Part shown: positions 1-10,330 of the stretch, piece by piece
How the letters are laid out: every line of letters begins with the position of its first letter
Numbering within the stretch: the stretch's first letter is position 1
Assembly: GCA_029215795.1 (NCBI GenBank)
Contig: JARDYH010000001.1
Coordinates: 183,589,654-183,653,653 of the forward strand
Length of the DNA: 64,000 nt
DNA from: Anniella stebbinsi
Lineage: Eukaryota > Chordata > Lepidosauria > Squamata > Anniellidae
Direction: 5' to 3'
Translations under genes and position numbers: made by a program
The notes under the pieces: model-generated
Told to the model about the DNA's origin: nothing
Seen by the model: only the letters and a program-made list of their open reading frames with translations
Database searches by the model: none

Positions 1-1330
1 ATGAGGAGACATCAAAAATGCTGATGTAGTTGAGCAGTCACCTCACAAAGAAGTTGCGACTAAAGAAGGATGCTTACTGGAAATGGAAGGGCTTAGGACC
101 AAGGAAATCTACAAAGCTTTAGCCCAGAAATGTAGGAATGAGGTCAGGAATGTAAAAGCAGAAAATGATCTAAGACTAGCAAGGGAGGCGAAATCTAGCA
201 AGAAGCATTTCTTCAAATGCATCTACAGCAAGAGGAAGACAACAGAGGCATTGGGCTCAGTGCTTACACAAAATGGAGAAATCTTAACAGATGAACTCCT
301 ATTTTGCCTCTGTTTTTACATCCAAAGGAAATGATGACTTGATTGGAATAGACTGGGAACGATGTGGTACAGGAACTTCTAGCCAATTTGAATGCCTTCA
401 AGTCCCCAGGCCCTGATGAAATACACTCTAGAGTATTGAAGGAACTGGCTGAAGAGCTGTCAGAACCTCTGTCAATTATCTTTGAGGAGTCCTGGAAAAC
501 TGGTGACGTGCCAGAAGACTGGTGAACAGCAAATGTAGTCCCCTCTTCAAGAAAGGAAATAAAGAGGATCCCAGTAATTATTGACCAGTGAGCCAAACAT
601 CAGTCCCTGCAAAGATGTTAGAGCAGGTAATGAGGCATACCATTTGTAAGCATCTTGAAGACAATGCTGTGATTACTAAGAGTCAGCATGGTTTTGTCAA
701 AAATAGGTCACGTGAGACAAATCTTGTCTCCTTTGACTGAATAACTACGTTAGTGGACAAGGAGAATGCTATGAACATAATCTACCTTGACTTTATCTAA
801 GCTTTTGACAAGTTTCCACATGACATTCTTTGAAAAGCTGCTAAAGTTTGGCTTGGATGGCACTACAGTATGGTGGGTCCACAACTGTCTGGCGAACCGG
901 ACTCAGAGAGTTAGCATTAATGGTTCTACTTTGAGTTGGAGAGCAATAACAGGTGAGGTACCACAGGGTTCTGTCTTGGGGCCAATATTATTCAACATTT
1001 TTATTAATGACCTGGATGATGGGACTGATGGGTTTTTATTAAATTTGCAGTTGACACACATCTGGCCAACACCCATGATGACAGAGTGAGGCTGCAATCT
1101 GATTTGGCCATGTACACATACATAAAAGAGTGCCACAGGGAGGATGGTCAAGAACTATTTTCCACTGCCACATAAATTAAGACCCGAAATAATGGGTATG
1201 AGTTACAGCTACCTAGATTTTAATTAAATAGAAGGAAAAACTTCCTGACAGTAAGATTTGTACAACAGTGGAATAGTCTAGCTACGGAGGTTGTGGGTTC
1301 TTTAACTCTGGGACTTTTAGCAATCCCTGT
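1..1330 (+). pseudogene. CR1 LINE ORF2 remnant (reverse transcriptase)
   Basis: Decayed CR1-clade non-LTR retrotransposon. Frame fragments at 83-334 (ends in QNGEILTD) and 787-1089 match the linker and reverse-transcriptase region of CR1 ORF2. The second contains the family landmarks [19 protein letters not shown] and QRVSINGS. Several frameshifts and stops separate them. After about 1090 most of the palm and thumb is deleted and the sequence resumes near the ORF2 C-terminus around 1150-1320 (a KNFLTVR-like then QWN-like segment). The 5' part is cut by the window edge. Not functional. The CR1 assignment is secure; the subfamily is not determined. Confidence 0.85.
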
Positions 1331-1374
1331 GAGGCAGTTTAGTAGCCAGAGATATAGGCTGCATTTGGATTATC

Positions 1375-1725
1375 ACAGGGGTGAAAGAAGCCATAATGGC
1401 TTCTTTCCCTGCACCATGTGCATTTCATGCATAATCCCAATTTGCATAATTATCTGCAATGTAGCACAGGTTGCTGTATTGTCCAAACCTGGTACAGCGG
1501 GTTACCCATGCCACAACCCCTCCTACAAGCCACAACCCCTCCTACCAGCCACAACCCCTCCTACCAGCCACAACCCCTCCTACAAGCCACAACCCCTACT
1601 ACAAGATGCCAGATTCAGACAACATGGCAACTGGATCCCAGGTAATTATGTAAATTGTGGTCATGCATGTAGCATGCGCAGGGGTCAAGGAAGAAGCCAC
1701 AATGGCTTCTTTTGCCTGCACAATA
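1375..1725. repeat. Short element bounded by 40-bp direct repeats
   Basis: Two similar segments, about 1378-1417 and 1680-1722, flank this block in direct orientation. Each contains GGGGT, then a small palindrome (GAAGCC-A/C-A-ATGGCTTC), then a CCTGCAC end. Between them lie non-coding AT-rich sequence and a 19-bp tandem array. No known family is recognised. Confidence 0.4.
1511..1605. repeat. 19-bp minisatellite, five copies
   Basis: Five head-to-tail copies of a 19-mer, CCACAACCCCTCCTACAAG, differing by only a few single substitutions (CAAG/CCAG near the end, one CTC/CTA). The absence of spacers rules out a CRISPR array. Confidence 0.9.
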
Positions 1726-2048
1726 ATCTGAACCTGATCACTGTGACTTGACAAAGATACACAGTGAACTTCCAGCTATCCCCAAGTCAAGTTCAGCTCT
1801 TCATCTGTCTATTTATTACTTTATTTTCTACATTTATTGTATTTTTTTTTCAATAACCAGGGTTCATTGGGAGGTTTTCATGCATTACTATATTACTGCA
1901 CTGGACAATTTTAATTTCTGACATAGCTTTTCTTCAAAAGTGCACTGTTACTGATGGTCAATTCCCTTCTCTTGCTCTCATGTTAAAAACGCTCAGGAAA
2001 CAGACTCCAGTTAGAATGGTTAAGTATGTTGTGCTAAAAGCATGCTTT

Positions 2049-2230
2049 TACAATAATAATAATAATAATAATAATAATTTATTTCTTACCCGCCTCTCTA
2101 TTTGGATCGAGGCAGGGAACAACAGCAAATATAAAACATGATAAAACACACAAAACTGATCAAAACATGGCACACATTATTAAAACTGCATTAAAACATC
2201 ATAAAAAACATCACTGAAGTCCTAGATAGT
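2049..2230 (-). mobile_element. LINE 3' end with (TAA)n tail, minus strand
   Basis: An (AAT)n tract at about 2052-2078 is followed by a segment with CCGCCTCTC and a GATCGAGGC-like motif. The same segment occurs after the (AAT)n at 14408-14441. Read on the minus strand, this is a LINE 3' UTR ending in a TAA microsatellite tail. Only the 3' end is present, as expected for 5'-truncated retroposition. Confidence 0.6.
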
Positions 2231-2783
2231 CCAGATTTTATTACTATTGTTGTAAGTATGGTTGTGTTTTTTTACTTTCAGAGATTGACATATATGGTGG
2301 AAGAGGTCTGGGAAAGGATTCCTGTATGAGATGCACTTTATATAAAATTCTAAAAGGCAGCATCCATATTCACTTTTAATTACCTAATTCTACAGAAGTT
2401 GCTGATTGCTCCTGATTCCTATGATTGAAGGGGCATGTCCAGAGAGCTGCTGCTGGGATTGAAGGGGCGTGGCCTGATTGCTCCCAGCAGCTGAGTGGGC
2501 AGGGAGTTTCATTCTGTTTCCTGACTCCTAGCTGAGCAGACCAGAGCAGAGGAAGCTGCCCCAGCTTGGCAAGGAGGTACATAAGGAAGTGAGCTCCCAT
2601 GATCAGAGCAAGCGAACTGGGAGAGCAAACAGGAGTTTGTCAGGGGAGGTCAAGAGGGAAGTCCCTAATAAAAAAGTGTTTTCTGATAACATGCTCAGAC
2701 AATAGGGGACTCTGCTGTTAATATTCAGGGAGAAAGGGGCACAACACAGGCTATCCCAATTCAACCAGAAAGGCAGAAACAAA

Positions 2784-3579
2784 ATGGAAATAGAGACTAT
2801 GGGTGGAAAGGAGTCTGTAGTGGTGGTGACCTGCAAAGTGTGTGCAATTGTATTCCTGCGTGAGAACAACATGGCGTACACCTGTAACAAGTGCAAGCTG
2901 GTTGCACTATTGGAAGAAAAAGTGAGTGTACTTAAGCAGCAAGTGTCCACCCTCCAAAGAATAAGAGAAGACAAAGAGTTTTTAGACAGAACAATGGAAT
3001 TGCAACAGCAAAGAGGAGCACAGGTGGTGGAAGAACAACAGCAAGTGGAATCAGAAGTAGGGAATGCTGAGGAAAGCCAATGAAGTGGAAACTCCCTGGA
3101 AAAGGGTGACAGTTAGGAACTGAAGAACTAGAAGACACTCTACACCAGTGGAACCACTAGAGCTATGTAACCCCTTTCAGGTACTGGAGAATGAGACTAG
3201 AGGACAGCCTGCAGTGGAAGAATGACAGGGGACCTTGTGCAACAGTGAGCAAGAGGCAGAAGATCAGTCAAGCAGAGGCAACAATACCAAGGCCTATGAC
3301 AACAAAAAGAGAAGAGTACTCATTGTGGGAGACTCTCTGCTGCATGGGATCAAAACCCAAGTATGTCGCAAAGACCCAAGGACTTGCCAAGGATGCTGTC
3401 TCCCTGGAGCACAGATTAGAGATGTGACTGAAGAGTTGCCGAAGGCCATAAACCCCACTGACAAATATCCTTTTCTACTCATCCATGTGGAACAAATGAT
3501 ACTACCGAGTGAAGCTACAAAAAAATCACAGCAGACTTTCAAGCTTTGGGATGGAAACTCAAGAACTTTGGAGCGCTGA
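2784..3579 (+). pseudogene. CR1 ORF1 (zinc finger, coiled coil, SGNH esterase), broken
   Basis: The first open part (2784-3083, 99 codons) has two CxxC pairs (CKVC and CNKC) followed by a heptad-like leucine segment (LEEKVSVLKQQVSTL), as in the RNA-binding ORF1 protein of CR1. Downstream, 3235-3579 contains VLIVGDSLLHG, the GDS block of the SGNH-hydrolase (esterase) domain known in CR1 ORF1, followed by an AQIRDVTE-like segment. The two parts are out of frame with each other, with a stop near 3081, so the protein is broken. The domain identification rests on motif memory of the family. Confidence 0.7.
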
Positions 3580-4266
3580 TACTTTTCTCATCCATCCTTC
3601 CAGTTCTTGGAAGAGGAATAGAAAGGGAAAGAAAAAATACTTGGGGTGAATGAGTGGCTACAAAGGTGGTGCCTATGTAAGAAATTCAAATTTTGGGACC
3701 ATGGGCTATGCTACTTAGAAGATGGACTGCTGGCAAGTGACGGTTGCACCTCACAAGGCCTGGGAAGAGTGTGTTTGGCCACAGCATGAAGAACTTCATC
3801 AGGAGGGCTTTAAACTGAATCCTACAGAGAATGGATACATAAACATGGGGCCAACAATGGATGAAGGCTCATGCGACATAACAGAGAAATCTGTTCTAAT
3901 ACCACCCAATAATATTCTTCACAATAATGTAGAACAGAAGACAGACTATAAAGTCCACAGTCTTCAATGTCTCTATACTAATGCTGAGAGTATGGGAAAC
4001 AAACAGAACAAACCTGAACTCTTAATACATGAAGGCAAATAAAACTTGATAGATGTAACTGAAACGTGGATGACTCCCATGACTGGAAAATAGCAATTGA
4101 AGGATATAACTTGTTAAAAAAACAACAACAGAAGAAATGGAAAGGGAGGCGGAGTTGCACTATATGTTAAAATACTTATCCCTGCACAGAAATACAAGAG
4201 GATGGGCCTGGGAGCCTCATCGACAGCATCTGGATTAAAATAAATGGGGCAAGGAATAAAAGGTAT

Positions 4267-4455
4267 ATAGAATCATAGAGTCATAGAATCATAGACTAGT
4301 AGAGTTGGAAGGGGCCTATAAGGCCATTGCATCCAACCCCCTGCTCAATGCAGGAATCTATCTTAAAGCATCCCTGACAGATAGTTGTCCAGCTACCTCT
4401 TGAATGCCTCTAATGTGGGAGAGCCCACCACCTCCCTAGGTAATTGGTTCCATTG
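4267..4455 (-). mobile_element. Truncated CR1 3' end, antisense insertion
   Basis: It begins with the reverse complement of the CR1 terminal octamer repeat (CATAGAATCATAGA) and continues with TAGAGTTGGAAGGGGCC and CCAACCCCCTGCTC, the standard CR1 3' UTR read backwards. It lies inside the ORF2 of a plus-strand CR1, so it is younger than that copy. Confidence 0.8.
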
Positions 4456-4848
4456 TGAAGTACAAGCTGAAGGGGAAGGATGGCAGCTTGAGATTGATAA
4501 ACAAAAGGTCAAGGAACTCCTACTTTCTTTGAACAAGTTCAAATCTCCAGTGCTGCATGAACTGCATCCAAGAGTAATAACAGAGCTGGCAAAAAAACAC
4601 CTCAGAACCACTGTCTCTTATCTTTGAAAAATCATGGAAGGCAGGTGAAGTGCCGGATGACGAGGAGGGCTAATGTTGTCCCTATCTTCAAAAAGAGCAA
4701 AAAGGAGGAACCTAGGAACTATAGACCAGTTAGTCTGACATCAATCCCTGGGAAAAATTAGGAGCAGGTTATAACGAAGTCAATCTTGAAAACAATTGTG
4801 AGAAGCCAGCATGGATTTGTCAAGAACAAACCCTGTCAGACTAATCTG

Positions 4849-4849
4849 A

Positions 4850-4880
<31 letters not shown>

Positions 4881-4896
4881 AATAATAATAATAATA
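4849..4896. repeat. (ATT)n-(AAT)n switching microsatellite
   Basis: About nine ATT units switch to AAT units, making a self-complementary tract inside the CR1 ORF2. Confidence 0.9.
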
Positions 4897-5949
4897 TTAA
4901 TATTTTATTGGGTAACCTACCTTGTGGACTGTGGGAATGCGGTGGACATAGCTTTGGACAAAGTGCCCCATGATATTCTGATTAGCAAACTAGTGAAAAG
5001 TGGGCTAGATGAACAAGTATTAGGTGGATCCACAGTTGGCTACAGAATCGGACTCAAAGAGTGCTTATCAATGGTACCTTCTCAAACTGGGGGTAAGTAA
5101 CAAGCGGGGTACTGCAGGGCTCAGTCCTGGGCCCAGTGTCCAACATTTTTATTAATGACTTGGATGAGGAAGTGCAGGGAATGTTTATCAAATTTTCAGA
5201 TGACACAAAATTCAGTGGGGTAGCTAATACCTGGAAGACAGAAACAAATTTCAAAGTGATCTTGATAGACTGGAGCGCTGGGCTGAAAACAACAAAATGA
5301 AATTTAATAGAGATAAATGCCAAGTTCTACACCTAGGAAAAAGAAACCAAATGCGTAGTTACAAGATGGGGGATACTTGGCTAATCAATACGACAAGCGA
5401 GAAGTATCTTGGAATTGTTGTAGATCACAAGCTGAATATGAGCCAACAGTGTGATGTGGCTGCAAAAAAAAGCAAATGGTATTTTGGACTGCATTAATAG
5501 AAGTATAACTTCCAAATTGCACGAGGTACTGGTTCCCCTGAATTCGGCACTGGTTCGGCCTCATCTTGAGTACTGCATCCATTTCTGGGCACCACACTAC
5601 AAGAAGGATGTAGACAATCTGGAGTGTGTTCAGAGGAGGGCAACGAGGATGATCAGGGGTCTGGAAACAAAGCCCAATGTGAAGACATGGAAAAAACTGG
5701 GCATTGAGACGCCTTGAGAAGACTGAGGGGAAACATGATAGCACACCAAGTACTTGAAAGGTTGTTACACAGAGGAGGGCCAGGATCTCTTCCCAGAGTG
5801 CAGGACACGGAATAATGGGCTCAAGTTACAGGAAGCCAGATTCCAGCTGGACATCAGGGAAAACTTCCTGACTGTTAGAGCGGTACGACAATGGAACCAA
5901 TTACCTATGGAGGTCGTGAGCTCTCCCACATTAGAAGAATTCTATTATT

Positions 5950-7268
5950 TACTATATATATATACCGCTCAGTTATCTAACACAGATTCCAGAGCGGTGA
6001 ACATAGATATAAACAGTAAAAGAAAGAATAAAAAAGCAAATTAATTTTTTTCCATTTTAAAACAAAGGTGATGCAGAGGGCCTTCTGTTTGACTCCTTGG
6101 CCGTTGGCCTGTGGAGTCCTTCAGGGTTCTGTTTTGTCCCCCATGCTATTGAACATATATATGAAACCATTGGGAGAGGTTGTCCAGAGTTTTGGGGTGC
6201 GGTGCCACCAGTACGCTGATGACACCCAACTCTACTACTCCTTTCCACCCGATTCCAAGGTAGCTGTTTCGGTCTGTCGGCAGTAATGGACTGGATGAGG
6301 GCAAACAAATTGAAGCTTAATCCAGACAAGACTGAGGTGCTCCTGATCAGCCGAAAGGCAGATCAGGGAATAGGGATTCAGCTTGTGTTGGATGGGGTTA
6401 CACTTCTCCTGAAGACACAGGTTCACAGCTTGAGTGTACTCCTGGATTCAGCCCTGATCCCAGATGCCCAGGTTTCGGCAGTAGCCAGGAGTACATTTGC
6501 AGTTAAAGCTTGTTCGCCAGCAACGCCCATTCCTTGAGATATCGGATCTGGCCACGGTGACACACGTCTTAGTTATATCCCATTTGGATTACTGTAATGC
6601 GCTCTACGTGGGGCTGGCTTTGCAGAGTGTTCAGAAACTTCAGCTGGTTCAAAGAGCTGCAGCCAGTTTGCTGACAGGAGCTGGTTACAGGGAGCATACA
6701 ACTCCCCTGTTAAAACAGGTCCACTGGCTTCCAGTCTGTTTCCAGGCACAATTCAAAGTGCTAGTTATGACCTATAAAACCCTATATGGCTTGGATCCAG
6801 GGTATCTGAAAGACTGTATTCTCCCTTATGAGCCTGCCCATCCCCCGAGTTTTGAAATGGTCTTAGGTAGGTAGTTTATAAAACAGGCATGCCTGTGAAC
6901 ATGGGCCTTCTCGGTAGATGCCCCGGGGCTCTGGAACTTCCTTCCCAGGGAAGCTAGACTGGCTCCTTCCTTGGTGTGCTTTTGGAGACAAGCTAAAGCT
7001 TTTCTGTTTCAGCAGGCCTTTGGGAAGTAGTTCAGATCTTTGTGGATGTGCTGCTTATAGTTTGGATTTTTAAAAAATTATTTGTATTTAAAATGTTTTA
7101 AAATGTTTTAAATATTTTAAAATCGTACAATGTTTAATTATATTTTAAATTTTTGTATATCTCTATTTGTTTTAACTGTACATGTTTTAATTTGTAAGCC
7201 ACCTTGAGTCCCAGTATTGGGAAAAAGGTGGGAGCTAAATATTATAATAATAATAATAATAATAATAA
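5950..7268 (+). mobile_element. L2-clade LINE, 3' half with (TAA)n tail
   Basis: Reverse-transcriptase and C-terminal fragments of an L2-type [22 protein letters not shown] (about 6114), QYADDTQLYYSF with the catalytic YADD (about 6210), MDWMRANKLKLNPDKTEVLL (about 6286), HLDYCNALYVGL (about 6580), KLQLVQRAAASLLTG (about 6640) and HWLPV (about 6722). At least two frameshifts interrupt it. The 3' UTR contains TAAGCCACCTTGAG and ends in a (TAA)n tract at about 7239-7268. The endonuclease part is missing. Confidence 0.82.
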
Positions 7269-7540
7269 TGCAGATCATAAAATATACTGGGACAGAACAA
7301 TTCATACAGACAGGACACATAAAAAAACTGTACAGAAAACCTCCAGAAACTGAGCCTACCAGAATACATCCACACCAACATCCAGAAAGCAGTCATAATT
7401 AAAATATGCTCAATGGTCAGGAAATTCCTGAATTAATAAAAGACAGCATGATTTGGCAAAGCCCATCATGTCTGTCTAGAAAAACCGCCACAAGCGAGAA
7501 AGAGATAAAATAATAATAATAACAATAATAATAATAACAA
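7269..7540 (+). mobile_element. R4/Dong-type LINE 3' fragment inside a TAA tract
   Basis: Matches the 3' end of the larger R4 element at 8236-10330, which is in opposite orientation, and ends with the same CCGCCACAAGCGAGAAAG block before a (TAA)n-like tail. Relative to that copy it lacks roughly 270 bases of the endonuclease region near 7310. It is flanked on both sides by TAA repeats. The left tract is the tail of the upstream L2, which fits the TAA-repeat target preference known for Dong/R4 elements. Confidence 0.75.
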
Positions 7541-7894
7541 AGGACCCAGAAAAACAGTGGTTAGTCAGTTGAGGATGGCTTCTCAAAACAGAGTTGTGTT
7601 CATGAGGCGCCAGAAGCAGTCTAGAGTTGGCGCCTGCCTGACCTCCAGGAGCAGAGAGTTCCACAAAAGTGCACTCTCAGGTATCCTGGTCCCAAGTTGT
7701 TTAGGGCTTTGAATACTAGTTGCTGCTGGACAGCCATGGACAGCCATCTGTCAGGAATGATTTTAAGGTAGATTCCTGCATTGAGCTGGGGTTGGACTTC
7801 CAACTCTACTATTCTGTGATTCTATGAACTTCTGATTCAGACTCAAACAGTGGCAACTCAAGATAGTCGTCAGATCCTTAGGGGAGCTGTACCG

Positions 7895-8080
7895 AAACAA
7901 TCAAATATCAGCCTCGTTTGCACCACATGACAACAATCGTGGTGGGTTATCATGTTGTGCAAACCCAGTGTGGTTTCTGCAGTGGCTTATTGTTCATGAA
8001 TAAGTCACCCTGAAAACCATGGCTTGTTGTGGAATCTTCCAAAACTATGGTGGCTTGTCATGTCATCTGATCCAAACCTA
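7895..8080. repeat. Small hAT-like MITE
   Basis: About 180 bp with self-complementary segments around GTTTGCACCACATGA and GTGGTTT/ACCATGGC motifs, similar in style to a shorter copy near 11285-11365. No coding capacity. Boundaries are approximate. Confidence 0.35.
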
Positions 8081-8235
8081 GCAGGGATACTTCATTGTGG
8101 GTTGTTGGGAAGAGCTACAGAACGGCTGGCAAAAGCAGCAAAAACCCTGCTGCTCCTAGTGATCTCACGAGTGCCACCAACATCCTCTGTCATCCCTTGT
8201 TAGTGCCCTGTGCTGCTCCTAAACATAGAGAAGGA

Positions 8236-8237
8236 CA

Positions 8238-8290
<53 letters not shown>

Positions 8291-10330
8291 CTCTTTCTCG
8301 CTTGTGGCGGTTTTTCTAGACTTTGCCAAGTCATGCTGTCTTTAAAAGATTCAGGAACAACTGAGCATGTTTTAAGTATGACTGCTTTCTGGATGTTGGT
8401 GTGGATGTATTTCGGTAGGCTCAGTTTCTGAAGGTTTTCTGTACAGTTTTTTGATGTGATGCCAGTGACTGATGTGACTAACGGGATAATTGTGACCTTT
8501 TCCTGTTGCCATAGTACTTTGACTTCCATGGCCAGTGGTGTATATTTGTCTCTCTTTTCATCTTCCTTTTTAACAACATTTTTGTCATTCGCTATTGCTA
8601 TGTCGATGAGGTATGTGTGTTGTTCTTTTTTGTCTATGACCATTATGTCCGGTCGGTTGCAAGGTATTGTCTTGGCCATATGAATTGTTCTGTCCCAATA
8701 TATTTTATGATTTGCATTTTTCAAGATTGTTTCAGGTGAGTATGTATAGTATGGTGTAGGTTGTTTGAGAATGATGAATTTGATGGCCAGTTGTTGGTGA
8801 ATTATTTTTGCAGCTGTATTGTGTCTGTCCGAATAGTCCATTCCTGCCAGAATGTTACATCCTCCTGTTATGTGGTTTACTGTTTCTTGGAATTGATGGC
8901 ATTTCCTGCATAGGACTGCTGTTACACTGTTATCTTTTATGATGTATTTTTGGTAGTTCTTGGTTGCTATAACTTGATCCTGTATAGCTATTAGGAATCC
9001 TTCAGTTTCTGGAAATAGCTCACCCTTCTTCAGCCATTCATACAATTGTTCTTTGTTTATTTGTGGTTTCTGTATGATGTTGTAGTGCTTCCCATGGAGT
9101 GCTTTTTGTGCCCATTTTTCTTTTTTCTCTGCGAGTGCGAGTGGTCATGATTGATCTTCGTTTTGTAGTGTTAGGTTGAGTGGGATGTAGTTTTTATCTG
9201 CTTTTACTATGGCTTTATGAATGGGGGTGGTTTTGGTGTGGAAGAATTCTCTGAGTGATTTTATCTGTTTAGCTTGAATTCTGTTAACGTCCAGCAGACC
9301 TCTTCCTCCTTCTTTCCTGCTGATTGTTATTCTTTCAATGCATGAGTTGGGATCTTGCATTTTCCTATCCCAAATTCCATTTTCATGTCTGTCGTCAGTT
9401 CTTCAATGATTCACAGGAGGCCTTTTATCTGTGTCAAGGTTGAAGCATAGACTTTGATGTCATCCATTTACAGGAGGTGATTGATTCTGTGGTTTGCTTA
9501 TTTTTGGTGTTTTATGTTGATGCCATACACGGTATTGTTAAGGTTGTTGGATAGTGGATTGAGACACAGGCAAAACCATAGGGCGCTGAATGCATCACCT
9601 TGGAATATGTCACGTTTGATATTTATTTTTTCTTTCTGTATATGGTCCTTGCCTGTTTTTAGATGTATTGTCATTCTCCATGTCTCCATGGTTCTTGTCA
9701 GAAGGTTTAGATCAAGGGATGTATTTTGTATATTTCCAGTACTTTTTTCAGCCAACTGTGTGGGACAGTTGAAAGCCTTTTTATAGTCTATCTAGCAGGT
9801 GTGCAGGTTTCTTTTCTGTTTTTCTGTTTACTCCATGATGACACTGTCTATTATTAACTGCTCTTTGCATCCTCTGCTGTTCTTTTTACATCCTTTGTAT
9901 TCTTCTGTGAGTATATTGTGTTGGGTGAGATCAGCTTCAATTTTCTGTGTGTGGCAGTTATAATTTTGTAGAGTGTTGGAAGGCATGTTATAGGTCTGTA
10001 GTTAGCTGGGTTTTGGATAATTGGATAATTGTAGGTTTTGACTTCGGTAAGGAATAGAGGGAATAGGTGTGGGTATTTTATGACTGTTTTGATCTGTTGA
10101 GTGAGGTATTTGTGTGTTGATGTGAGCTGTTCGTATCAGAAATTTTGAATTTGGTCTGGGTCAGGTGCTTTCCAGTTGTGTGTCCTTTTTATTGTTTCCA
10201 TTATTATTATTATTATTATTATTATTGGTACTGTGCAATTGCCAGAAAAGTGATTGATCACTGCTAGGAAATTTCTATAAATTTCTGCTTTGTTTTTATT
10301 GCTCTGCCTTGAAATTTGCACAATTTATAC
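8236..10330 (-). pseudogene. R4/Dong-clade LINE (RT plus restriction-like endonuclease), broken
   Basis: Minus-strand order: RT start (NWKAPDPDQIQNF, about 10140), RT body (INIKRDIFQGDAFSALWF then NPLSNNLN, 9498-9755), a thumb/linker piece (ITISRKEGGRGLLDVNRIQA, about 9250-9340), then an open frame of 281 codons (8200-9045). That frame holds a Cys-His knuckle (CRKCHQ...VNHITGGC) and the PD-(D/E)xK restriction-like endonuclease signature RPDIMVID...YLIDIAIA. The endonuclease C-terminal to RT and the (TAA)n 3' tail (8238-8287) identify the R4 clade. The RT contains stops and frameshifts and a TTA tract at 10200-10226; the 5' part is missing. Confidence 0.82.
8238..8287. repeat. (TTA)16 tail of the R4 element
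   Basis: An uninterrupted run of about 16 TTA units adjoining the R4 3' end. On the minus strand it is the (TAA)n tail or target tract. Confidence 0.92.

Larger units (their letters stand above)
2390..5945 (+). mobile_element. Near full-length CR1 LINE
   Basis: About 3.5 kb with the expected order: a GC-richer 5' UTR (2390-2780), ORF1 with zinc-finger and esterase parts (2784-3579), and ORF2 with endonuclease (from about 3960), reverse transcriptase (4450-5500) and C-terminal region (5520-5945). It carries stops and frameshifts, an antisense CR1 tail insertion at 4267-4455 and a TTA/TAA microsatellite at 4850-4895, so it is inactive. Most CR1 copies are short 3' fragments; one that keeps its 5' UTR and ORF1 is uncommon. 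Confidence 0.8.
3960..5945 (+). pseudogene. CR1 ORF2 endonuclease/reverse transcriptase, broken
   Basis: It starts with the apurinic-endonuclease block (LQCLYTNAESMGNKQ, about 3962-4005). After the inserted tail at 4267-4455 it continues into the reverse transcriptase: PHDILISKL (about 4968), VLQGSVLGP (about 5109), FSDDTKF in place of the YADDTKL-type catalytic box (about 5196), and KFNRDKCQVLHLGK (about 5300). The C-terminal landmarks [18 protein letters not shown] and QWNQLPMEVV follow. At least five frameshifts or stops are present. The normal role is target-primed reverse transcription of CR1 RNA. Confidence 0.8.

Noticed and set aside
1511..1605. Possible CRISPR-like array
   Set aside because: The 19-bp units are contiguous with no spacers, and the DNA is vertebrate nuclear DNA.
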